From positions 496,001 to 560,000 of the forward strand of contig JAJEKV010000091.1 of NCBI GenBank assembly GCA_021234155.1: 64,000 bases of DNA. The letters run 5' to 3'. The notes beneath the pieces were generated by a model, which searched no databases, was not told where the DNA came from, and worked only from the letters and a program-made list of their open reading frames with translations. The position numbers and the translations under genes are program-made. The DNA comes from Isoetes taiwanensis. Taxonomy: Eukaryota; Streptophyta; Lycopodiopsida; Isoetales; Isoetaceae. Shown piece by piece: positions 11,384 through 21,817 of this stretch; within the stretch, counting starts at the first letter, position 1, and the number at the start of each line of letters is the position of its first letter.

Positions 11384-12966
11384 GAAGCATCACAAATACT
11401 GCTCAAGTGTTTGATTAGTGCGCTCCACCTGCCCATTGGGTGAAGTCCGAAAGAGAGCGAACGTTCCACATGCAAGAGTTGCAATAGGCGCTTCCAAAAG
11501 CTGGCAACAAACTGAGGGCCGCGGTCACTAACAATATTATCTGGTAAGCCATGGAGTCGACCACCTCTCGAAGCAAGAGAACCGATGTGGCTTCACTGGA
11601 GATAGAAGTGCTGCAAGGAATGAAATGTGCCATCTTGGAAAATCGGTCAACAACAACAAGGATGGCGTCATGGCCTTGGGAGGATGGAAGCTTGACAATA
11701 AAATCCACCGAAATACTCTTCTAAGGAGCAACTGGAACTGGTAAAGGCTGAAGCAGGCCATGTGGGGGGTGCTTGGGAGCTTTTGCACGACAGCAAATAT
11801 CACATGAGCGTACAAAAGTCTCAACAGTGCGGTGGAGACCTGGCCACCAATAATCTCGAGCAATAAGTTCCAGAGTCTTGGCAATGCCAAAATGCCCGGC
11901 GAGAGGAGAATCATGACAAGATTGCAGAACTTGAAGTCGAGGGGCACCATCCGGAATATATAGGAATCCATCATGAAATAGAAGTCCATCCCAAAACTCA
12001 AAATGATCATAGTCCAACCTCATTTGTCGGGAAGATGATGTTGAGCCAAGCTGTGATATTATGCCCTGCGCCAATGGATCAGAAGGAAGAGATGCTCGAA
12101 CAGACTCCAAGAAGGATGTATCATGAGGCCTCTCGAACAAAGTGATGGCCATGAGCTGTAAACGATTAGGTCCTAGAATAACCTGTGATTGCTGATCGAA
12201 TGCTGGCTCCGCTGCCTTAGGTTCGAAATAAGATCTGCGAGAAAGAGCATCTGGTTTCCCTTGAAGCATGCCAGGCCGAAACTTGATGATGAAATCAAAG
12301 CGGGATAGCACCTGTATATGCCACCGAGCCTGACGACGATTAAGAACTCGAGCAGACTGAAAATACTCCAGATTGCGATGGTCCGTATACACAGTCACCT
12401 TATGAGGAGAACACCCAAGAAATCGTCGCTACTCCTGAAAAGAGTCAACAAATCGTAAATAGGATAGTTGATTTCTACAGCAAGGAACTTTCGAGAATGA
12501 TAGGCGATCGGGTGCAGCTCATGATCATCCCCCTCTTGCGACAAGATGCTGCCAAGAGCAAAATCTGATGCGTCAGCTTCGAGAATATAGGGACATGCAG
12601 GATCCGGGTGTGCAAGAACAGGTGCTGCTGTAAAAGCATGCTTCAGAGTGATGAATGCTGATTCTACTTCAATTGTCCACTTAAAAGGAACATCCTTCCT
12701 GGTGAGACATGTCAAAGGCAAGACGATCTCCGAATAGTCCTTGATGAAGCGGCGATAAAAATTGGCAAACCCCAAGAAGCACTGTACATCTTTAACTGGA
12801 AGGTGTTTTCCAATCAAGAACTGTGCTGACCTTCTCTAGATCCATGGTAACACCCTGAGACGCGATGCAATAGCTCAGAAACTCGACATTATCCTGCTCG
12901 AACTGACACTTCTCTAGCTTGGCATAAAGTCCATGTTCCCGTAGCTTTTGAAGGACCTTCCTGACA
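11384..12966 (-). pseudogene. Ty3/gypsy pol fragment (RT end-RNase H-integrase)
   Basis: A leftward-reading polyprotein piece. It begins inside the RT thumb (EHGLYAKLEKCQFEQDNVEF), continues through the FLGFANFYRRFI connection block and RNase H (DASDFALGSILSQEG and TDHRNLEYF), then the integrase zinc domain (GHFGIAKTLELIARDYWWPG and CDICCRAK) and the core ([37 protein letters not shown]). It is cut at both ends: against LINE copy B at 11383 and against an unrelated ORF at 12967. Stops near 12395 and 11710 and a frameshift in the core confirm decay. It lacks gag, protease, the RT active site and LTRs. Confidence 0.9.
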
Positions 12967-13823
12967 CATATTTTTCAAAAACCTCCCTAGCAGCCAGGAT
13001 CCTAGAAGTTGGCCTCAACGTGCCATTATTTCTATGTAATGCAATTTTGCTCCCCTTTGCATGACTTGCTTGCCAATTTTGCCAAGATGAAATTGGAATG
13101 CCATGAATATGTATCCATGCAACTTTACATATCCATGCCCCTAGCAGGGGTATTTTTTTTCTTTGGATTTTTTTCATCTTGAAGTGCAAGCTCATGAATG
13201 GAGTACATGTAAGTCCCTCTCTCATGACAAGTATACTCTTGGAAGGTGGCTCTTGCTTCCACCAATTCATCAATTTCAAACTTCTGAACACAATTAGCCC
13301 AACAACATTCCATTCCCCTTACCTTAGTCAGAGCTTCACGTGAACAATCACTACTTGACTTGGACCTCTTGCTAGGATAATGTTTCACCACTGAGTGTGC
13401 CCTCTTCTCTAAAAATGTGGTCCTGGCAGCTATTGGAGGTGCGTTAAGAAAATCAGTGTCATCCACAACCTCTGGCTCTGGTAAAGGGAATTCTCCTATA
13501 AACTCAATGCAGGCTATAGGCCATGGCATGATGCATGGAACCTCCAATTGTTTAATACAAGCAGTGCAATCCTGGTAATTTGACCCTTTTTCCTTCCATT
13601 TTTCTTTTAAACTTGTAATGGCTACACCCACTTTATCCTCTCCTAACCTTTCATCATTGACAGCTTGGATAGGATCAGCTAGTATGATAATTCCTTCACC
13701 TACTAGCTCCTTATTGCATTGGTGCTTCACTTTCACCTTCTTATTCTTCCAATCCAACCTACTGTAGAGGATAATTTGCTTAGTAGTCTCAGCCTCAACA
13801 CCCTTTTGCGTGGTCCACACCAT
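12967..13823 (-). CDS. Unidentified transposase-like ORF, truncated
   Basis: An open frame starts at a true ATG (13823) and runs about 230 codons; homology continues in a second frame to the Ty3 junction. Visible features are a Ser/Lys-rich region, then CCWANCVQKFEIDELVEAR, a block CKVAWIHIHGIPISSWQNWQ, and GTLRPTSRILAAREVFEKYV. The spacing of a Cys-x3-Cys-x3-Phe motif, an IHGIP motif and an HxNxGTxxP motif resembles N-terminal regions of large uncharacterised transposon proteins that I recall from plants and animals, but I cannot name the family. The catalytic part would lie where the pol fragment now starts. Function is inferred only. Confidence 0.45.
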
Positions 13824-14340
13824 TGACCTACAAGAACAATGTTAACAATGGGGTAACAATGTGATAAGAACATGTGGTAACAATGTTGATACATGTTGGG
13901 GGGAGGGGGGGTAGTTATAACATTTTTACCTTTTTTAGGATCTACACGCTTCACCTATATAAAGTTAAATGTCTTAATATTAGTTCGAAAAAAGGACAAA
14001 GTAATTATGAGAATAGATTAAAGGGAACTTCAAAAAATACAAAAAAAAAACTCATTAAATGGGCAAATATATGTTGTAAGTGCAGCCAAAAATAGGTTGT
14101 AAGTATAGCTTAGGTGTAGGTAATTATGCAAAATTAATGATAACATAGGGTGTATGTTAGTAGTACTAAAGAGTTAAGTATAGGTCGTAATTCTAGATAG
14201 GCTAAAGTTGGTGTAAGTATAAGGTAATTATACAAAATTAATGACAAAATAGGTTTTAAGTATAGCTGACATGTGGGTAATTCTATAGAGAATTAATGAT
14301 AACCTAGGGCGTAATTAATTCAATAGAAGTAATTATAGCT
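13824..14340. repeat. AT-rich spacer with a degenerate repeated block
   Basis: No gene is seen. A block resembling GGTAATTATACAAAATTAAT followed by GAYAAMATAGG occurs near 14119, 14224 and, more diverged, 14275, interleaved with GTAAGTATAG-like words. This looks like a decayed tandem repeat. Confidence 0.5.
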
Positions 14341-14484
14341 AATTCGTATGATGTGATGGAATCAAACCGCGCCTATACGAAACCTTGCATGCAACTACTA
14401 TATCTTGCATGAAACCCTTCATTCCTTCAACCGCCCATCCTTTCTTCCTTCTAGCGCCCTGCATTTTCTTCCTTCCTTCCTTAC

Positions 14485-14641
14485 CATGGTGAGCCATGCT
14501 GCCCGGCCCATCCCGCCCGCTCCATCCCACCGGACTCGCCTCAGAGAGGCGAAGAGGGAGATCAAAAAAATTGATCAAGAAATCCATTCCCCCCTCCCGC
14601 AAATGCCGCTGTGGCTGCCTTCCGCACCACAGACCGGATGA
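14485..14641 (+). CDS. Small basic ORF, unknown
   Basis: ATG at 14485 opens about 50 codons (MVSHAARPIPPAPSHRTRLR, then EAKREIKKIDQEIH). The leader upstream is a CTTCC-rich pyrimidine stretch. It may be the first exon of a gene continuing into the acidic ORF at 14990-15203, but a SINE-like insertion lies between. I do not recognise the protein. Confidence 0.3.
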
Positions 14642-14734
14642 ATGCAAGGACTTGTTTATTCAGGGCAAGCTTCGCCCGGGAAAGGAGTATCTCAGTACCA
14701 GCTCTAGCAGTCCTGAGTCCCCCCATTACTTTGT

Positions 14735-14990
14735 TTAAGGTCCATACTAGACTAATCTTGTATAGACTAGCTAGCTTATCCCACTGCCTTGCGGCAGCCA
14801 AAGTGGAGGACACATATAGGCTTTTAAGTTCTACCACGTCGGGGATCATCATTGTATAACCCCAGTAACCAACTCCCAAAGATAAACGTACATTGGCAAG
14901 GTTTGAACCCATGACCAAATGCACATTTATTTTGGCATACCAACTCACCACACATCCGTTGGGCAAAACTTTTGCCTTACATGCACACTT
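14735..14990 (-). mobile_element. tRNA-derived SINE candidate
   Basis: On the minus strand this contains, in order, a good RNA polymerase III A box (TGGTGAGTTGG, about 14955-14945) and B box (GGTTCAAACC, about 14913-14904), about 40 bp apart as in tRNA-derived SINE heads. A body of about 170 bp follows toward 14735. I do not see a clear poly(A)/poly(T) tail or flanking duplications, so the limits are approximate. Confidence 0.55.
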
Positions 14991-15203
14991 TGTAGGCAGC
15001 TGGAGAAGGAGGTTGAAAAAGCAGAAGAAATGGAGGAAGCAGATGAGGAGTGGCGAGAAGAATTGGAGGAAGAGAAGAAGCAGATTATAATGGACGCCCT
15101 CTCCTCCTCCGATGATGAAGTTGTTGCAGAAGCCATCCTTGAAGAGATGGCAGATAAAAGCTCAGAGGAAGAGGAAGAAGAGGAAGAGGAGGTAGAGGGC
15201 TGA
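14990..15203 (+). CDS. Acidic coiled-coil ORF
   Basis: The open frame encodes a Glu-rich segment (QLEKEVEKAEEMEEADEEWR; later DALSSSDDEVVAEAILEEMA) ending in a run of glutamates. The start is unclear because upstream sequence is SINE-like. A protein with similar Ser/Glu-rich composition is encoded at 38064-38534. Composition alone does not define a function. It may be a C-terminal exon of a transposon gene. Confidence 0.35.
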
Positions 15204-15380
15204 TTTTTTTTTGTTTTTGTTTTTGTTATTTAGTTTTTTGTTAAGAAAAGCGAGCTGGGCATCTCCAAAGAGGCCTCAAATGATGATTGTGAGTTAGGCA
15301 TCTCCTTAAACTGCCTAAAACTTTTGCAATTTTGTAACACAGAGCTGGACAACTCTAATAAAAGGCCTTATATGTAAAAT

Positions 15381-15550
15381 ATTTCAATGGCAATACAAGG
15401 ATTTACTGGCTGTAAAATATTTCAATGGATGATTTACTTCAATGGCAATACAAGGATTTACTGGCTGTAATATGTTTCTTTCGTTTCAATGGCAATACAA
15501 GGATTTACTGGCTGTAAAATATTTCAATGGCAATACAATGATTTACTGGC
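15381..15550. repeat. Tandem repeat TTCAATGGCAATACAAGGAT, four copies
   Basis: The ~33 bp core TTCAATGGCAATACAAGGAT plus TTACTGGCTGTAA starts near 15383, 15438, 15484 and 15523 with variable spacers. The last copy has one substitution (AATG for AAGG). Confidence 0.9.
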
Positions 15551-15589
15551 TCTTTCATTCTTAATTTTGAGAGAGCTCAACTGAAATCA

Positions 15590-15925
15590 CGCCAGGCGCG
15601 AAATATGTTTGTGTGCAAAATGTTTAAATTGTACAGTAGTCCAATACACGCTTGGCGTGAATTGCATACAGTAACTAGCTTTCTTATCTTATAATATTTC
15701 CTCTTACAACAAAGACTTCTGCTAATTTTATTAATGCATTAAATGAGTTTACACTTCAAAAGACTTCTGCTAATACCATCAGTGCATTTAAATCACAAAT
15801 GAATGGAATTCGCGCGTGGCGCGAAATCACTAATTTGTTTTTTTCTCTCTAACTTACAGATTTATGAATTCGCGCCTGGCGCGTATTCAACTGAACATAC
15901 GCTTGGCGCATATTCAACTGAAGTT
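15590..15925. repeat. Five copies of a GC-rich palindrome
   Basis: Near-palindromes of the form CGCGCCTGGCGCG occur at about 15589-15601, 15648-15660, 15811-15823, 15871-15883 and 15899-15911, inside otherwise AT-rich DNA. Three are preceded by AATT or followed by AATT/ATTC, and two by TATTCAACTGAA. They may be subterminal transposase-binding or other protein-binding sites. Confidence 0.7.
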
Positions 15926-16025
15926 CCTCCTGTAGCAGAAGGACATTTCTTGCCAGGGCCTATGCCAACCTTATAGTTTCGTGAAGGTCTTGATATTTAC
16001 TGCCATATTAATCGTTCTTGGTGAG

Positions 16026-16274
16026 ATGTGGTCGGGGGTGGCTACAAGTATAGGCTTATTCAATGAGTTGTGTCGTGCTCTGGAGGGGCTTGAAATGGAG
16101 AATGCTCAGCTGAGAACGAGAGTTGCAGACCTCGAAGCCATTTTGGGTAATATCCCAATAGCTGCACCATCTGATTTGCCAGATTCTTGTGTGCCAGCTT
16201 CTCTTGTTACAACAACATTTGAGACTATTGTGCCAGCATTTGAGACTACTGAGGAACAACACACAGATGAATAA
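16026..16274 (+). CDS. Small coiled-coil protein, unknown
   Basis: ATG at 16026 gives 82 codons. Residues about 10-40 form a leucine-zipper-like coil (LCRALEGLEMENAQLRTRVA, then DLEAIL), and the tail is rich in Thr, Pro and Glu. The frame is open upstream to 15981 with hydrophobic residues, but only from a GTG codon. I do not recognise it; an exon of a transposon accessory gene is possible. Confidence 0.35.
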   Translation: MWSGVATSIGLFNELCRALEGLEMENAQLRTRVADLEAILGNIPIAAPSDLPDSCVPASLVTTTFETIVPAFETTEEQHTDE

Positions 16275-16444
16275 CACACAGATGTAATTAAAACAATGTA
16301 AAGAGTGTCTAGTATTTTTTAAATTCCTGAATGGTCTGGTCTGCAGGGCTTATAGTATTAAAATTTTGAATGAATGGTCTGGTATGCAAGCATTTTAATT
16401 TCATACATATGACAGAATCAACTTGAGCATCTTAGTATAAGCAC

Positions 16445-16711
16445 TCAATCTAATTTTTCTGATGCATCTTCCTCTATTTCTTCCAAGAGAATGAAACTCA
16501 CCTTCTTTAAACGAATTACTGGCCATGCAACAAAGGTTTTGATGCTTTCACCGACTGTGCCTCCATCAGGATGCCTTCTGGGTAATGCTTCGTCGTTGAA
16601 ATGGCAACTGGTTACTAGGATCTTCACATGATCATTTCCAAGAGGAACTCCATGGCATACTGCTTCCGGATCGACTGATTCTATCTTGCAATTTCCCACA
16701 GCATGTAACAT
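16445..16711 (-). CDS. DUF8039-like domain ORF
   Basis: ATG at 16711 gives 88 codons. The pattern VCHGVPLGNDHVKILVTSCH, ALPRRHPDGGTVGESIKTFV and AWPVIRL resembles the small domain I recall from plant CACTA-type transposon proteins (HG-x-PLG..V.V.V...LP-x-P....TV....FVAWP, the DUF8039 family). It is probably one exon of a decayed transposon gene. A role for the domain is not known to me. Confidence 0.45.
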   Translation of the reverse strand: MLHAVGNCKIESVDPEAVCHGVPLGNDHVKILVTSCHFNDEALPRRHPDGGTVGESIKTFVAWPVIRLKKVSFILLEEIEEDASEKLD

Positions 16712-17039
16712 TCCTCTCCAACGCTCTCGTAAGATTATGGGATTAATTTGGAGCTTGGGATGAAGGCACCGGCTTGGGAGCTTGGGATGAAGATGAACTT
16801 ACATGAAGGCGCTCGACATCGCTCAGGCGCCGGCTTCTTCCCAGTTCTTCCGAGTTCTTTCGAGTTCTTCCTGTTCTTCCCAGTTCGAATGGCAAGAAAG
16901 GCTGACGGCAAGATTAGGTGGTAGTTTCAAATTATCCGTTAATTGTACTGCTTTTTTAGCGGCTGAGTGAAATCTAATTATGGGATTACACAATACGGCA
17001 GTTGTAGAGCCATTAAATGCTCGTACAATCGCGTGCCGT

Positions 17040-17195
17040 CCATTAGGGGCAATCGTAAGATTGCTGACCGTCGATTAAAAGTCGATCTGCGGGTATTAAA
17101 TATCCGCTCGTTTCTATCGGACCGTCGATCAAAAGTCGATCCGAATGAAACCCGTCGATCCAAAGCCGACCTACTCGGCTTATGGAAATCTATAT
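17040..17195 (+). promoter_or_regulatory. Promoter with three CGTCGAT...GTCGAT repeats and TATA box
   Basis: Three inverted-type motifs (CCGTCGATTAAAAGTCGATC, CCGTCGATCAAAAGTCGATC and CCGTCGATCCAAAGCCGACC) start at about 17069, 17122 and 17153. They lie upstream of a TATA box (CTATATAAG, about 17189-17197), which is 113-121 bp before the ATG of the next gene. The arrangement looks like a transcription-factor-binding cluster in a core promoter. Confidence 0.55.
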
Positions 17196-17309
17196 AAGTT
17201 TTTGAATGTCATTTCTTGCTTTTTGATTGCAGACTTGCTCCGAGACGCTCAAGAACTCCGAAGCGCCTAAGAACTCAAGAACTCCGAGGCGCTCAAGATC
17301 GTCGCGAAG

Positions 17310-18037
17310 ATGCCGCCCAAAGGTCGTGTTGTTCCAAACTCAGGCCGAGCCACGAGAGAAGCTATTCAAGGTCAGTATTGTTCAAGTGTTTAGGCTTCTG
17401 TTCATTGCTCTGATTATTGTGCAGTGTTTGCTCTGTATTTACTGTCAATAAATCTTCTGCCTAAACTCCTGTTTATTATTTCTATAGCAGTGACTTAAAT
17501 TTCTATAGCTGCTCATACTCCTGTCTATTATTTCTATAACTGCTCATACTCCTGTCTTTTAATTTTATAGCAGTGACTGAAATTTGCATTTGCATAATTA
17601 ATGTCCTTCCTGTGTTAAATTGTCCTGCTCGTGATTAACTGTTCTGTTTATAATTTGTCCACCTGTGAGTAAATTAGTATGACCGTGTTTAATTGGCCTG
17701 CCTTCGAGTGACTGTTCGGCCTTTCTATAATTGTCACGCCTTTTGAGTGTGTCTGTAATTGGCGACTGTATGCCATTCTGTATAGTTTAGCCTGGCCGGA
17801 ATGGATGACCACTCAAAATCGTGTTAAGCGTGTATTGCACCCTCGTTTGTAGGGAAGAAGAGACAAAACCGATTGGTAATTGCTACACCTCCTCCTAAGA
17901 AAGCAAGAGGCTCGGAAGATACTCCAGCGACCTCAAGCTCACAGAAGAAGGGAAAGCCTAATGAAGACGCATTGAAAAAAGGGTATGCAAAAGTGGCGTG
18001 CTTTTGGAACAGACATAAATCCAATTTAAATGAATGA
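17310..18037 (+). CDS. Spliced gene, lysine-rich protein of unknown function
   Basis: Exon 1 (17310-17370) begins MPPKGRVVPNSGRATREAIQ and ends at a GTCAGT donor. The intron (17371-17852) ends TTTGTAG. Exon 2 starts at 17853 in frame and encodes GKKRQNRLVIATPPPKKARG, then a Ser/Thr/Lys-rich stretch ending in GKPNEDALKKG. It either splices at GGTATG (about 17981) or reads on to a stop near 18037. The leader contains GCGCTCAAGAACTCC-like repeats. It may be the first exons of a transposon or DNA-binding protein gene cut off by the SINE-like and chromovirus sequences downstream. Confidence 0.5.
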
Positions 18038-18126
18038 TGGTTTTCGGTTTGCCCCCAATTCCCCCGGTTGTAAGCCTTCAAGGAGGGGGGCCCTTGAGGG
18101 GAGGATAGTGTGATGATTAACTATCA

Positions 18127-18232
18127 GGTCTGGAGCGTGTGATTTGGTTTCATCCAAATCATCGTGGCCTTTTAGGTTAGGATGCACAGCTACCACTCCA
18201 GAGGTAGTGGGTTCAAGTCCCATTCAGACCCT
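18127..18232 (+). mobile_element. tRNA-like / SINE-like sequence
   Basis: GGTCTG near 18128 can pair with CAGACC near 18225, as in an acceptor stem. GTGGGTTCAAGTCCCA forms a T-arm with a perfect B box, and CTACC...GGTAG forms an anticodon-like stem. The total is ~104 nt with an extra ATTTGG/CCAAAT hairpin, too long and irregular for a normal tRNA. Confidence 0.5.
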
Positions 18233-18244
18233 TAAATGTGACAC

Positions 18245-18663
18245 CTGCAGCTTGACTATCATCGCCTTGGTCTTTACCGAATGACGACCCAGATCAGCGA
18301 AGTGGAATTTCGGCTCGAGCTCCCTCTAGCTGTTTGTCTCCATCCAGTATTTCATGTTTCGTTATTGGAGCCCTACACAGTTAATCATTTCCAAGATAGC
18401 ATTCCTCCGCCACCGCCATCAGTGGAAATTGATGATCATGAGTAGTTTGAGGTTTGAGAGATTTTGGACTCTACGTTTCTGCATCGACGCGATTATATTA
18501 CTTTGTCAATTGGGAAGGTTATTCACCAAGCGATAGAACCTGGGAGCCTACCGAGGATCTGACTAATGCTTCTGATAAAATTGCGGAGTTTCATCGACGT
18601 TACCCAGATAAGCCAAGTTCGAGTACCCCCGGCTCCAGCTCCAAGGACTCGTCGCCGTCATAA
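18245..18663 (+). pseudogene. Chromovirus pol C-terminus (chromodomain)
   Basis: The 3' end of a Ty3/gypsy polyprotein. It includes the post-integrase block EFRLELPLAVCLHPVFHVSL with LEPY, a proline run, FLHRRDY, and after one frameshift the chromodomain core YYFVNWEGYSPSDRTWEPTE, ending in a Ser-rich tail and stop. A stop (TAG) follows IDDHE. Chromodomains steer integration toward particular chromatin. Nothing of the rest of the element precedes it. Confidence 0.85.
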
Positions 18664-20070
18664 TTGGATTGTCTAGCATGCAAAGCACCTAGAGGCCCAA
18701 TGACAGATAGAAAACAATGATTCTCCTCAGCAACTTAAAAGGTTGCGACCCTTATTGATGGAAATAGAGAGTCGGTTTCATTGTCTAGCATTGCAAAGCA
18801 CTCAGAGGTCCAGTTCGAAAAAGGAATCCTCAATGAGTTCAACTCCATTAATTTTCAGATGAGGGTATATTGCACACCGTTCTAGCATAGCATAATTTCC
18901 AAAACTGTAAGTGTGCCAGTAAGAGAAATGTTCGCGGCGGCCAAGCCGCCGCAATAAATTTCTTGCATATATAAAGCAGTTTTGAATTTTCTATTGTTTT
19001 TGTCCCTTTCAAATTTTTCTGCGCCATTTACCACTCGCCATTAAGTTAACTTAGTTTAAACGGTTGGTTATCTCCTAGCTTCGAAAAGAGATTATGTTTT
19101 TTTATTAAGGTCGTTAAGTTAAGGTTAACTTAACGGATTACGAAGATATAGATTCCCACTAGACTTGTTAGGGATCCCTTAGGTTAAATTCACAAAATTA
19201 TTTTAACCTAACGTTTACTGTGAGTTGGTGTTTCACACTAGAGTTAAGAAGCTTCTTACTTTAGTTAAGAGATGCCACTAAGTTAAAGATATCTAAAGTA
19301 CTTCTTTGTTGTTGAACCAACAATCCGTGAAGAGATATATGGTTTATTTTCTATCTCTTTTCTTTCTATATTTTCGATATTCTTTCTCTGTCTCTATTTT
19401 TTTCTGCTCTGTATTTCTCTCTGTTTGAACCTCAATTGAATGTCCAATTATTTACAGTGGGTGTCACATTTCTCTTGGCAATGGAAGGGGAAAACTGTAG
19501 GTGCACACTCCCTGAGAAAAGACTAAAAGTGTTTTCACTACCGAAAAAAGAACCACAAAGTCTAGTCGTTAGATATTCAGATATACCTAAAATATACTCC
19601 AAGATGCCAAAACTAATCCTCGATTCAATTGGATTTTAATGAATTGTCCCTTGAGTGGGGGCAATCTAAACAACTTGTGAACCCTGAAGCTACTCTAGAT
19701 GTTCAGAAAGGCAATAAGGACTATACCATATCTGTATAAAAAATAAATAACCTAACTAGATTGCTATACCTTTCTCATTTAACAGTTAGGTTAAGTTAAT
19801 TCTTAACCGAGTTAAGTGTACCTCTCCTAAGTCACTTAACTTCTAGTTTAAAATAAGGAGTCCAGTTAAAGTTTTAACTTAACTTAACTTAATTATTATC
19901 AGTATGAAAGTGATGTGGTTAAGTTAACCGCAGTTAAAATTTAATGAAATCCTAACTTAACTAGTATTAACTTAAGTGCTAGTATGAAAGTAAGTTTTCG
20001 TTATTTGCCCTATTTAACCTAACCTAACCACTTGTGGGAATTGACCCTTAATGTTTTCTTGCCACGTCTT
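18664..20070. other. AT-rich region rich in TTAACTTAA words
   Basis: No gene is supported. From about 19030 to 20030 there are many copies of GTTAAG, TTAACTTAA and AACCTAAC words on both strands, suggesting a degenerate repeat. Two GCGGCGGCCA-like words occur near 18935 and, in another context, 21722. Confidence 0.45.
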
Positions 20071-20109
20071 TTTCTTTGGACGATATGTTGCGTCCAACCT
20101 TGATGATGG

Positions 20110-21180
20110 CAGCGTCCTCGTTCTTTCCCTGTGGACGTCACGCCCACCTACAAGTATCTAGGGGTGGAGTTCCCCTCCCTGCTTTCTGGCTGAGGGCGTC
20201 TATCCGCTATGGTGACATTGACCGAAAGCGCTTTATGCCATGCGTAACAACAAATCCCAGCGTAGCTCTATGATTGGGGCCATCACATACATCTGTTCCT
20301 GCACCGGTCGAAACCCGTCCTTCAGACGGGTCGAGGTTTGGGGCCCGGTCGTCTCTTTGGCGACATGGAATGACTTGGAGCAAAAGTGTAAGGCATTTTG
20401 GCACGGGCACTTGGGGTGAAACCTTCGCCTTCCCTATCGATTCTCGGCCGCAGAAATCGGATTCTTGCGCTTCGGGCGGGCAGCCCTTGATAGACACATC
20501 GCCTATTTTCGTAAAGTGGTTACTATGGGTGATGCTCGGCTCCCGCGACCGGGCTTACACCGTGGCAATGAGTCCGCAATGGCTTAGGGCCCGTTGGAGG
20601 GGTAAGAGAGATCGCTGGTTCGCCAGATGGAACATGCGGGAGCACGAGATGCGTGCGAGTGGACACAACGGCCGATCGTGGGATGCACACGGAGAACCTA
20701 GACACTTGTTTCCTTGGCAAGCTCGGGACCCCTACTCTAGAGCGGGTCAAAAGCGACCCATTACAAGGAGCACATCAACCCCGTGTTAGTTAGCCCCGCC
20801 CTCATTGCCTCTTCCCGTTCCCACCATCTTACCCCCTGGCGCAAAAGCGCACTCATTGCCTCCATTCAAGCGATAGGTGCCCACCATCTTCGCGATCAAG
20901 GCGGGCGGTGGGTTGGGGAGCCCCGCCGGAGACAATGGGCTCTGTCACATTGAGGTTCCCATAGGCAAGCGGGTGCCATTGAGGATGAGTCTCACACTTT
21001 CGAGTTGCCCGGTATGTTAGTTTGTCGATCCGGGCCGAGATCACGCCCCTTAGTACCGGTTTAATCCAAGGCGATGTCGGACTTGCCCTTACATTTGCCG
21101 ATGAACACACCGCCAAGTCGGTCGTGCCGGGGTCGTATATTCCGAAAAGGTAATTGGACTGCGAGGTCACCTTTGCCCCC
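20110..21180 (+). mobile_element. LINE ORF2 C-terminal scrap (copy C)
   Basis: Frames in this segment match the region after the RT palm in copy E: TYKYLGVEFPSL near 20145, a WGHHIHLF block near 20276, RDRWFARWNMREHE near 20610 (compare KQAQWFSRWG), KSALIASIQAIGAHHLRDQG near 20850 and AIEDESHTFELP near 20970. Stops and frameshifts are frequent. No 3' tail is seen. Confidence 0.7.
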
Positions 21181-21817
21181 GCCTATGATGAAAAGCGTCG
21201 GATTAGGGTAGGCATATCACAGCGGTGGGTGCATGACAAAAAAAATATATATTTGGGTGTTTCGCATTTTGTATGTTAGTTTGTCGGTTTGACCTGTTCG
21301 CCACCTTTTGTATTTGGTTCTAAACATTGCTTTTGATAACCATTGTATTAGAGATTGCTTTTTATAACCATTGAGATTGTATTATAACCATTCTAAGCAT
21401 TATTAGTCTACTATGTTTCTAAAGGCTATTGCCAAGGCTTCAGTTATCTTCTTGCTATCATGTCCCTGGCTTCTCCCTCGTCCTGAATGAGCCTAATAAC
21501 CCACCCCTAGAACAACAATAGTGCCTAGATAGAGAAACATAAATCCATGGTCTACCATTCTTGCATAGAATGCATGACCCGAATAGAATTCAAAGATCCG
21601 AAAACCAAGGCTATTCCACAACGGCGTTCTCGAACTAGGCATCTTTGACACTAAGACTTCCTCGTACTATCTCGAATAATCAAAGTTCAAAATAGACAAG
21701 GCAAACAAAAGAAAAATATTCGCGGCGGCCAGGCTGCGATAAATTTCTTGTATTATTATTATAACTTTTCTTGTATTATTATTATAACTATCAAGAAAGT
21801 TAGACAATGTATATAAT
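21181..21817. other. No gene recognised
   Basis: AT-rich sequence between the LINE scrap and the SLAC1 stop codon. A tandem TTTCTTGTATTATTATTATA repeat lies at about 21745-21790. The SLAC1 3' untranslated region must lie at its right end; no polyadenylation signal stands out. Confidence 0.4.

Noticed and set aside
15590-15925. CRISPR-like array
   Set aside because: Repeats are short, degenerate and irregularly spaced, and the sequence is eukaryotic.
16967-17197. ORF across the GTCGAT repeats
   Set aside because: It is promoter sequence upstream of a TATA box; the peptide simply translates the repeats.
18026-18223. Minus-strand ORF (GLEPTTSGVV...)
   Set aside because: It is the antisense translation of the tRNA-like/SINE sequence.
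18127-18232. Functional tRNA gene
   Set aside because: Too long, with an extra hairpin and poor D-arm; better explained as a SINE or tRNA-like repeat.
20010-20035. Possible telomeric repeat (CCTAACCTAACC)
   Set aside because: Only two to three TTAGG-like units, in a region generally rich in TTAAC words; no array and no plant TTTAGGG.
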